NCBI GenBank assembly: GCA_024195265.1 | Contig: JAJLRJ010000011.1 | Location: 7,612,610-7,676,609, forward strand | Direction of reading: 5' to 3' | Source: Dendrophyllia cribrosa | Taxonomy: Eukaryota; Cnidaria; Anthozoa; Scleractinia; Dendrophylliidae | DNA length: 64,000 bases | Shown: in pieces, positions 29,201 through 37,112 of the stretch | How positions within the stretch are numbered: the stretch's first letter is position 1 | How the letters are laid out: each line of letters opens with the position of its first letter | Position numbers and translations under genes: made by a program | Notes under the pieces: model-generated | Seen by the model: the letters and a program-made list of their open reading frames with translations, nothing else | Told to the model about the DNA's origin: nothing | Databases searched by the model: none

Positions 29201-32154
29201 AATACACAACAAAACACCTTGTGTACAACTTTACTTATATAAGGGTAGTGTTTGAAAGGTAAAAAACATGGCTGTTCAGAGATTTATACTAAGTGGTGTA
29301 ATAAAATATTAATTAATAACAATTTATAATAATTATTGTTATTAATTTGTCCTTTTATGGCTTTTTTGTAGGCCATTCTTAAAGCAGACAAGGTCAGCGC
29401 CATTATGCATCAGTTTCTGCCAGAAGGACAGGTAAACAACAGCACACCACACACCATGTAAAAATCCTGATTTTTTACTGCTGGTACAGTCAAACCTCTT
29501 ATTATGGACACCTCTCTATTACGGACAGTTCTCTTGGTCCTGAAGATACCAAAATTCATACAATCCCTTCCTCTAATATGGATACTAGGATCTGTACCTG
29601 TGGGGTCCATATTACGTAGGCCGACTGTACTTGAATAAGGTCCGACTAGCTTTTTACCCTTCACTCAGACTTTAATAATTATGGAGACTTGTGGTGTAGT
29701 TCTAACTTTTGAGTCTGTTGACAAAATCCTGTGGCGTGACCATTCAAATGAAACCTCTTTAGCAGTACGTTTGCATGGTACCATTTGTTCTAACTTTTGA
29801 GTCTGTTGACAAAATCCTATGGTGTGACCATTCAAATGAAACCTCTTTAGCAGTACGTTTGCAAGCATGGTACCATATGTTCTAACTTTTGAGTCTGTTG
29901 ACAAAATCCTGTGGTGTGACCATTCAAATGAAGCCTCTTTAGCAGTACGTTTGCATGGTACCATTTGTTATAACTTTTGAGTCTGTTGACAAAATCCTAT
30001 GTTGTGACCATTCAAATGAAACCTCTTCAGCAGTACATTTGCATGGTACCATTTGTTCTAACTTTTGAGTCTGTTGACGAAATCCTATGGTGTGACCATT
30101 CAAATGAAACCTCTTCAGCAGTACGTTTGCATGGTACCATTATTTGTTTTTTCATATTTTACAAAATAAAATTTAGGATTTTTCTTGAATTTTGACATTT
30201 GGCACTCTTGGGAGTTTAAATGTTAATGGTGCCAATGTTGTTGTGTCACACCATGCATTCTCTCAAATGAGTCCCAAAAATATACCAAATTAACATTCTA
30301 TGATTAGTACTGAAGTAGTGAATGTTACTGTTGCTTTCCCGTGTGTATTGTTTACTTAATTGTAATCATTGTACAGTTGTAATACACAAATTTGTTGTTT
30401 AGAAAGTCGATGCATCAATCAATGTTACTAGAAATACGTGTCTTGCAGAATCTCGCAAAGCTTGGGGGAGAGTGCACCGCAAAATTTTAGCGACAGGAGA
30501 GGGAGAAATGAGAAATGGAATTTTTGGTTTAAGTTGAGAGGTTGCATGGCCACAATGGCCCCAAAATTTGAAGTTGAGACATTCTCATCACTAGTCACTC
30601 ATCACATTGGATGGCGTCAATTAAGTAATGATCCGCATAAGAAGGATAGTGCTGAACGGCAATGCACAATGGAATGACAACTATTTTCATTGTTACAACT
30701 AGTGATCTCATTGGCCTAAACTCAAAAACCGCTAAAAAGTTAAGGTTCAAGGTGCATAAAGTCTATTTTTTTTAAGGTTTTAAGTATTTTGAGACCCAAT
30801 CGCACAACATCGATTTTTAAAAGATATCTGTATTTGGGGAACTTCATCAAAGAAGCAAAATTAGTAGCTATTGTCTTCTGCTATTCTAATTGGTTAAGCA
30901 CGAACATTTCCTAAAATATATTTGACGCAAATTATGGATTTTCTGTATTTTTATAATGAAATATAATTATGAACCATCAGCTCCTCCTCTATTCTTAAAA
31001 TCAAAGATATTCTATGTGGGAAAGAGCCATTGCCGCAGAACAATGAAGTTAACTATAGTTCTTATGTGAAGCATTACTTAAAGCTTTGTTGCTAGGCAAC
31101 TGCAGGGCACCAACCCGATATATGTATAAAGGCAACCCAAGATTCTACTGCCCTAAAGTGATCCATGCGCGACAAATTTATACACCTCGCTTAGCAAGGG
31201 TGGTCAGGCTGGGCAACATTGTTGGGCATTTTACCAGTATCAGGTCCTCCAAACCACTCAGAAAGTTGACTTGAAGACTGGGCTCCAGGGTAATCACATA
31301 ACTTGTTCAATTTCAATGAATTTTGGCCACCAAAATGATCTTGGCAAAATCTACAAAATGTACCCATTGAACACATAAAATCATACCCTCTTCTCTTTGT
31401 GATGCATATGGACTCTAAGATAGAACTCATGTTATTCTACTCGCTGAGAGCTGCAAAATGAGGTATAGTTCGGGATGTATACATAGCATGTATAACCTGT
31501 GAACAGACCTTCTGATTGGGGATGGGGCAAAAACAAAAAGGGCGGGAGCAAAGCGAGCCAGGGGGAACTGGGCAGAGTTTTCCCTCAGCTTGTTTCGCTT
31601 GTTGGTGATCTTTCCTTTTCTTTTCACGGCCTTTCTTTTCGCCCTATTCCCAACCAGGTCTGCTGACAGACTAGGAATCACCTGCGATTGTTAAACAGGC
31701 CACAGGAGCATGGAGATTTAATGGCAGTTGAAAATTGTACAGAATTCGAACACAAAAAAAAATCACTTTCCTTCATCATAATATCAAAGAAAACTTTAGA
31801 TGACTTGTATTTCAATGAAAGGTACTCAGGGATGTGATTGTATTAGCACTTTAAAGGGTAGGGTTTCAAAGAGCAGCTGAGCATGGTCTCGTATGGGGTA
31901 AAGGTTTCAGAATCCCAGCGGTAAACTATATATTACCCATAAAAATGTACAGGGTTGAACCCCTGCTTCCTGAAACTGGTGGTATTGCTTGCAGGGTATT
32001 CTATTCCCAGATTTGATTAGTTTGTTTGTACTTTCAATCAACTAATATTACATAAATCTTTGTTCTTGTTAATCCTTTTTAGCTGTTGTTTATGAACAAC
32101 CGGTTTTTGCGTCAAGTGGAAAAAGAACTGGAGCAGATCATGAGCACAAAATAA
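20265..32154 (+). CDS. AP5S1: AP-5 complex sigma-1 subunit, seven exons, complete
   Basis: This is the small subunit of the AP-5 adaptor, which works with SPG11/SPG15 in late-endosome/lysosome sorting and retrieval. Exons are 20265-20348, 21994-22145, 24519-24551, 25172-25231, 27683-27800, 29372-29431 and 32083-32154. All junctions are GT-AG and keep frame, giving 192 aa; the human protein is about 200. Diagnostic stretches include the N-terminal MVYAFLIHSL and CRVLYS, the charged KEKLLQVAQRVQ helix, HPFKVERIVLWKG, the ENRLVAENILNLIVRHL helix and the C-terminal FLPEGQLLFMNNRFLRQVEK. They align in order with vertebrate AP5S1. An AATAAA overlaps the stop codon. The introns are unusually full of MITEs and minisatellite blocks. 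Identity was judged from memory of the vertebrate protein. Confidence 0.9.
21111..21585. mobile_element. Foldback MITE in AP5S1 intron 1
   Basis: Arms at about 21111-21265 and 21424-21585 are inverse copies (CTATCACCCCTAAAAAGTTA against TAACTTTCTTAGGGTGATAG, and CTAATTAGATGACGTCAACC against its mirror at 21430). A solitary copy of the same terminal block lies at 39261-39320. Confidence 0.82.
22163..22665. mobile_element. 503 bp hAT-like MITE in AP5S1 intron 2
   Basis: The ends are TAGGGGTGAC and GTTACACCCCTAG, close to the CAGGGGTGTAACGATA ends of many hAT elements. CAAATAC flanks both sides (22156-22162 and 22666-22672), consistent with an 8 bp hAT duplication with one base drifted. It starts only 17 bp past the exon 2 donor. 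Confidence 0.75.
22666..23079. other. Gene-free intron stretch
   Basis: Between the hAT-like MITE and the SINE-like repeat. It contains degenerate GAAAGTAACGG and CCGAAAGTAA blocks in both orientations, which suggest a decayed transposon. No coding content was seen. Confidence 0.35.
23080..23345 (+). mobile_element. SINE-like repeat
   Basis: It contains TGTGATGGACTAGTGTCCCA, a block also found in the SINE-like copies at 28895-29170 (AATGGACTAGCATTTCATCC) and 42270-42400 (GCGATGGACTAGTATCCCAT). It ends in a GAGTGAGTGAGT simple tail. The tRNA-like head is not well preserved here. Confidence 0.5.
23408..24425. mobile_element. Element with ~110 bp internal tandem units
   Basis: Three diverged tandem units (about 23430-23710) share CATCTCTATTA, CTTCTCCTGGTC, GGCAAAAC-CTCAT and AATTATCACCTCT. 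Inverse blocks (GGACGCCTCTTCTGGTC, TGTCCCCTTTATGG, CCGCTGTATAC) lie at 24360-24420. The ends TATGCAGTGGTACC and GGATCCGCTGTATA are roughly inverse, suggesting a decayed terminal-repeat element that includes everything between. Confidence 0.5.
24640..25110. mobile_element. Minisatellite-bearing MITE, array 1 (88 bp unit)
   Basis: It opens with CTTTCACTCCCAGAGTC and closes with GGCACTCTTGGGAGTTAAAG, an inverse terminal pair. Between are four copies of an 88 bp unit with the core GAAATCCTATGGTGTGACCA, then AACCTCTTCAGCAGTAC and TTTGCATGGTACCATTTGTT. Further blocks of this family are at 26985-27545, 27860-28050, 29655-30220, 36635-36830 and 38540-38645. The protein-like frames in it (SFEWSHHRI...) are repeat translations. 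Confidence 0.85.
25322..25358. repeat. Perfect short palindrome
   Basis: AATAACAGAGACC is followed immediately by its inverse GGTCTCTGTTATT, in AP5S1 intron 4. Confidence 0.7.
25610..25935. other. GC-rich block in AP5S1 intron 4
   Basis: A sharply GC-rich insert in an otherwise AT-rich intron, starting near GAGGTTAAACTCGAGACAAT and ending near CATCCCCCACACCC. It contains GGCGCGGGGTGGCCCCGCGG, an internal GTAAGTGTGATT and a pyrimidine run. No reading frame resembles a known protein and no terminal inverted repeat was found. Origin unknown; a SINE-type or processed insertion is possible. Confidence 0.4.
26125..26450 (+). mobile_element. Dispersed MITE-like repeat, copy 1
   Basis: It has an inverted counterpart at 44262-44572 with the same blocks throughout, including AGGTGTACATGTGACTCAAA and the hairpin CTGTATGGG...GCCGAAGGC...CCCATACAG. 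The hairpin apex is a GC stem closed by a GAA loop (26177-26185). Confidence 0.8.
26451..26984. other. Gene-free intron stretch
   Basis: Intron 4 sequence with repeated CCCTATAC-AGACT/ATTCTAGACT motifs (26520-26790) that resemble a degenerate tandem repeat. A partial 88 bp unit, in inverse, occurs at about 26860-26925. Confidence 0.35.
26985..27545. mobile_element. Minisatellite-bearing MITE, array 2
   Basis: It begins CCCTTTCACTCCCAGAGTC, carries five copies of the 88 bp unit, and ends at TTTGGCAGTCTTGAGAGTTT. It lies about 140 bp upstream of AP5S1 exon 5. Confidence 0.85.
27860..28050. mobile_element. Minisatellite-bearing MITE, single unit
   Basis: The same family reduced to one 88 bp unit between the usual ends (CAGAGTCAATTATGGAGACA and GGCACTCTTGGGAGTTAAAG). 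It shows what the element looks like without array expansion. Confidence 0.8.
28190..28365. mobile_element. Hairpin MITE, GGCTGCGCC centre
   Basis: GAGAAGCTACAATG and ATATCAAACACTT at the left relate to CTTCTCAGTATTTGG and CATGTTTGATTTAATT at the right. The middle has AAAAAAATTGGCTGCGCC and its approximate mirror. Relatives are at 41925-42075 and 58040-58115. Confidence 0.6.
28895..29170 (+). mobile_element. tRNA-derived SINE-like repeat
   Basis: The head holds a degenerate tRNA-like part with a B-box-like GAGGTTCGTAGCCTGG. The body carries the GCAATGGACTAGCATTTCAT block shared with 23080-23345 and 42270-42400. Confidence 0.55.
29490..29640. mobile_element. Short MITE with CAGTCAAACCTC end
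   Basis: ACAGTCAAACCTCTTATTAT at the left; the right side ends with CATATTACGTAGGCCGACTGTACT, a loose inverse. It resembles the CAGTC-type ends at 1382. Similar single ends occur at about 24590 and 37910. Confidence 0.45.
29655..30220. mobile_element. Minisatellite-bearing MITE, array 3
   Basis: Largest array of the family, with about six 88 bp units. It closes with GGCACTCTTGGGAGTTTAAA. Here the unit carries GTTGACAAAATCCTATGG and AGCAGTACGTTTGC variants, so the units within an array have been homogenised locally. Confidence 0.85.
30221..32040. other. AP5S1 intron 6, no gene recognised
   Basis: Mixed sequence without convincing exons or clear terminal repeats. Short reading frames at 31086-31274 and 31427-31681 show no family resemblance. 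Confidence 0.35.
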
Positions 32155-32389
32155 ACCAGTTTGAGTTGGTATGGCTGCCATCTTGAATGTCACTCTTGAT
32201 AATATCTGGAGAAAGGGTACCATATGGATGACCAGAAATGATCACTAAAATAGTCTTAATGTTCAAACAGATTTCCCCAACAGTTACTATAGGAACACAA
32301 CTAGTAAGGAGAATATGTCTGTTGATATTTATTTGGGAATATAGGGTGTACAGCTCCAATGGTCTCAAGGCCTGCGTGGCAGGCATAAA

Positions 32390-32695
32390 TGGGGAGGGGC
32401 ACAAAAAAGGAGAGGGGGAGAAGGGAAGGAACGCCCGCAATAAGAACTGGGCTATTTGCATTACGCCCACCAATTTCCTTGTAATCGAATTACGTCAACT
32501 GTCAATACGTTCACCAATCATAAACTGGCACGCACTTTTACGCATGGATGACCTCACGTGGGAATTTACTTTCATTGTTTACTGCCCAGCGCGAATTAGC
32601 CAATCAGAATTTTGCGGCTGCCAGCGTCCGCAGAAAGGAACAAATGGGGGTCTTTATTGCAGGCGTCCTTTCCCTCTCTCCCCAGTTCCCTTCTA
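32390..32695. mobile_element. MITE at the AP5S1 3' flank
   Basis: GGGGAGAAGGGAAGGAACGC and CGCAATAAGAACTGG at the left mirror TCTTTATTGCAGGCGTCCTT and CCCTCTCTCCCC at the right. The interior is rich in CCAAT-like CCAATCA. Confidence 0.65.
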
Positions 32696-32785
32696 AGTAG
32701 GCTAATTTTTTACGAAGAATACTACTAACAGTAACTCTAAGGTCCTGATGACATGATTTGGGTTGGCTCGGGTTTGCTGAGATCT

Positions 32786-32857
32786 TAGTCTCCCACGCAG
32801 CCGTTAGTGGGGAGGAGCGTTGCGTGACAAGACAAATAACGGCTGCGTGGGAGACTA
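32786..32857. mobile_element. 72 bp palindromic mini-MITE, 9 bp duplication
   Basis: TAGTCTCCCACGCAGCCGTT and its exact inverse bound a 30 bp centre. CTGAGATCT flanks both sides (32777-32785, 32858-32866), a perfect 9 bp target duplication as made by Mutator-like transposases. Confidence 0.9.
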
Positions 32858-33416
32858 CTGAGATCTCAGCATGCCAAAAAATCAACAAAAATCAACCTTG
32901 CGATTACACAAGAACGGAGCAACCTGGTCAGCCGGGATCCTAGTATTGCGATTACATGTTCCATTTATTCGCATTTGCCGAGCCAGCACTAGCTAACTGG
33001 GCCAGCAAAAAATTGGCCACAAACCAAACTTGCCCCCAGCTGTAAATGACATAAAAGATGTACAGCAGACTATGAAGCTCTATAATTCTACCATTTGGAA
33101 CGATTTGCAAAACAACTTCTCCCTAAAAACGTTGATGCCAAATTTAGCCTGTGCCAGGCTGGCCCGGCTCATGTAATCAGGCCCTAATTTGAAATTTCCA
33201 TAAAGTTTGCAGTTGCTCATAAAATAATAATTTACTAGTAAGGTACCATTTGGTGTAGCTTACACAATGAAAATTACACCTGAATAAAAATAAAGTACGG
33301 TACATGTGAACTGTTAACATAACATACTGCAACACACCCACTGACATGCTAAATAAATAGTTCTACAAAACAATGTATCTTGGCTATCCTACACCCTGGG
33401 GTGGGTCCCATGTCAT

Positions 33417-33750
33417 GGCCCTGTCACACTATTGCGTATCGTACTAGCATATGCCAGCGTATGAAAAATATCACTCATACGCTGGCATACGCTAGGGGTA
33501 CATTAGGCATAGGCTGTATACGTTTCAAGCACGGTCGCATACAGCAAGGCAGGAAACATTTTTAAGCATGCTTAAAAATTTTGTGCATATTCGGACGTAT
33601 GGTTTATACGCTAAGCATACGCTGAATACGCGAGAGTTACGCTGGTCATACGCTGTATTTTCAAGGGCATTTTGTGCGTATGAAAATTACTTTGTGAATT
33701 TTCATACACAACTCATATGTTTCTCTCATACGCAATAGTGTGACAGGGCC
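33417..33750. mobile_element. 334 bp MITE with GGCCCTGTCACACTATTGCG ends
   Basis: The terminal inverted repeats are perfect for at least 22 bp. The interior is packed with CATACGCTGG and GCATACGCT-type repeats in both orientations. Confidence 0.82.
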
Positions 33751-33979
33751 TTCAGAGTGACGGAGATGTTCACCTGAAATTTTAAAACAACCCTTGAAAG
33801 GTACTAAAATCTCATAATTTGGGCATGCTGCCTATTTATTTTTGGCACCACACAAAAACATTTACAAGCATTTTCTCAAGTTTTAAAGGCGATCAAAATG
33901 GCTTCATCAAAAACGTTGTCTTTATTTGAGATTTTGAAAGCAATGACATACACCACACCTGAAATTATTCCAAAATTAA

Positions 33980-34607
33980 AATACCGTATTTCCTTGAATA
34001 ATAGCCGGGGGTGATTATTAATTTTTTCAGCGCCAAAAGGGGGCAATGATTTCAAATATTGCTCACTAGAAGTGCTTAAAATGTGATAATGTGTTGATAA
34101 GAGAGCTCCAAGATATAAGGAAAAAGTTAAATACACGAACGTCACTGAAGAAAAACCATATGAAACCTGTGCTTTTGTAACTTTCTGTAATTGTAATGAA
34201 TGTTTCCTATACAAGGTGGGGAGGGAGGGGCAATTATTTCAATAGGCCACTTCAAAAAATACCATAATACTCTTTAAAGTGCAGGTTTGGGTAGTGCTTG
34301 ATGTAAGCCTGATTTTTCCAATTTCTTTTGTTTTCAGCACAGACTGCACGTGCTATGCTTCGACTTCTAGGCAATTTGCATACTGTGTACATTTGTATAC
34401 GAACACACAATGCTATGTCCTAGCGTTCCTACATGTACTCTGAATTCCATTGTGCCATTCTAACAAAGGAGACTTTGAATAATTACACCCTGGTGAGGCT
34501 GAACCTGCACATAAAAGATTATTATGGTATTTTTTGAAGTGGCCTATTATTTTCACCAAAAGGGGGTGATTAACGGGGGAAGGATTTTATTCGAGGAAAT
34601 ATGGTAC
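33980..34607. mobile_element. MITE with another MITE nested inside
   Basis: Outer ends are ACCGTATTTCCTTGAATAA and TTATTCGAGGAAATATGGT. Inside, at about 34243-34547, a second pair TAGGCCACTTCAAAAAATAC and GTATTTTTTGAAGTGGCCTA bounds an inserted element. The outer element must be older. Confidence 0.72.
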
Positions 34608-34887
34608 CCTAATCCCTGGGTGCATCCCCAACATTGCTATATTGTGAGTCCACTCCTCAGATCCTACGTTGAAATCAAAACAATTCATTAACCTTTTCAC
34701 TCCTGTGCAAGAAAGCCTCGTAAGTGAGGCTTTTGGAAAAGAAAGCTTTTCAGCTGCCCTTTCCTATTTGTGACACTTGCAAAATAATATTTTAATAATA
34801 ATTATTTCTCTGGCAGTTATGAGCTCAGGTGCTCTTTGGAAAGAGAAAGTACAGGTACAAAACCAGAGACTGTTTTGTCAAATCGTT

Positions 34888-37076
34888 TCAATCAATTGGC
34901 TGATAGGAGTGTTTGTGCTTTTCAAAGAGAGCCTCAATCTCCTCCAAAGTTTTACCCTTTGTTTCTGGCATGACCATGTAAACAAAAACAAATCCCAGAA
35001 ATGAGCATCCCCCAAAGAACCAATATGTCCCTTGGATGGTCAGCGATCTCTGCATGGAATCATATGTCTTTGTAACAATAAAAGCAAGCAACCAGTTGGC
35101 CATTGTTGCCATGCTGCTGGCTGGACCGCGTGCTCGCAGAGGGAATATTTCTGACATAACAAGCCATGGAACTGGACCCCACGCCAAGGCAAAAAAGAAG
35201 TTAAACAAAACTATACACAAAATGGATAGCCAGCTGATTTTTGACGCTGCTACAGAATGGCTTATGGAACCTAACAAGGACACCGTGTCTGCAGAGGGGC
35301 TGTCACTTTTCGGAGGTATGTAGATCTCAAAATATACACCAAGGCCTACAAGAGTGATGCACATGCCTATTGCCATTGTCAACAGAAGGATTCGTCGTCC
35401 CGCCCTGTCCATGATCAAACACGCCAAACCAGTGCCGACAAACTGGACCAAGCCGACAGCAATGCTAACAAGTTTGCCGTCTTTAAAACCTGCAAGTGCA
35501 AAGATGCTAGCGGCATTGAAAAGAACTGCATTGATTCCACAGAATTGTTGGAAAACCATTAATCCGATGCTGATAATCAGAGGTTTGGCTATCACTGGTG
35601 ATACCCATTCACGCAATGAAGGCTTCTCTTGACGATCTACAAAACAAACAAAACATATTATTAATACATTAAACAACAAGTAACTTAATAGCACGTTTGC
35701 GCTAATTGTTTATGCGCATCCTTACTGCACATGCAATTCATGTTGCAGCGCCATGCTACGTCACGCACAAGCGCGCGCAAGAGAACAAATGTAAGCACAT
35801 AAAGGGCTGGTAGCCATTGCATTAACTTTGCTTAGATTTAACTCTCTTGGAAAGTTGGTGACCCCCACTTTTTTCCATTTTTCTACCCACGCGACATCGA
35901 ATCTTACCAACTTGCGGCTGTCAGAGTTTGCAAATGCTGTCGTTTAAAGATTAGATTTCCTTTAAGGGACGTCACCAGTTGAATGAATTTGCTTAACAGA
36001 CCTACTCGCATAAAATTTGGGAAAGAAAGTTGCATTTCAGAGATTCATTTGCAATATTTTTAGACTAGCAGACATTGGGGTCATATCCAGTAAGGAAGAC
36101 CAATTTTTCAAAATTACATGTAGGGTCACCTTTCAGATATCTTATCTCCGAATTGGAAGGAGGGCTCAACATCAAATATTATATTTACAGTGCGCAGCTT
36201 CCAGCCTTTAATATCATGGAGAAAAGATTGTTTTACCTAGCGTAGCCTCAATTGTAAAGCACTCCTCCTCAATGTCAGTATCAGGACCCCGTAACCACAG
36301 GAGAAATTTTAAAGCTTCACTTCGTCGGTTCCTTCCTAGCGACCAGCGTGGGGTTTCGGGCATGGTATACATAAGGACAACAAGCAGGGCAGGAGAAATG
36401 GCACCAATAAGGGCCAGCCATTGCCAATGGCAAACAACGCCTACTACATAGGACAATAGCAAGCCACTAGTCACTGCTAATTGGTTAACAGAACCAAGCA
36501 TACCACGCAGCCGTGCTGGCACAATTTCGGCAATGTACACCTATACATGAAAAAAAGTAAAACATTACCCCAGTTATTACCTCCAGTCAATCAAACCTTG
36601 AATCGTACAGGTACAATAATATGGCTCTTAAACCCTTAACTTCCAAAACGGAGTGTGAAAAATCCAAAATTTCATTTTGTAAAATATTGAAAAACAAATG
36701 ATACCATGCAAAAGTACTGCTGAAGAGGTTTCATTTGAATGGTCACACTATAGGATTTTGTTGACAGACTCAAAAGTTAGAACTACACTACATGTCTCCA
36801 TAATTGACTCTGGGAGTGACGGGGTTAACTCTGAAGTCTGTGGAAGAAATCCTAGGGCATTACCATTCAAATGCAGTATTTCCTCTAATTCTGTTCATTA
36901 TTTAGTATTATTTTAATTTACAATATCTGGGATTTTCTTGAAGTTTGAATTCTGTTTCTGTTGGGAGTGACCGTGGGTCGCAATGTCCACATGACTGTAT
37001 TAAATTCCGCCTCCTGGTTAGCTCAGTTGATAGAGCACCAGTCTGCAGAGCGGGAGGTCGCGGGTTCGAATCAGGG

Positions 37077-37112
<36 letters not shown>

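Noticed and set aside
24680..30160. Regularly repeated units suggesting a CRISPR-like array
   Set aside because: The whole 88 bp unit repeats with no unique spacers, and the genome is eukaryotic.
37010..37085. tRNA-Cys gene
   Set aside because: A and B boxes and a GCA anticodon are present, but the anticodon and acceptor stems do not pair and a SINE body follows.
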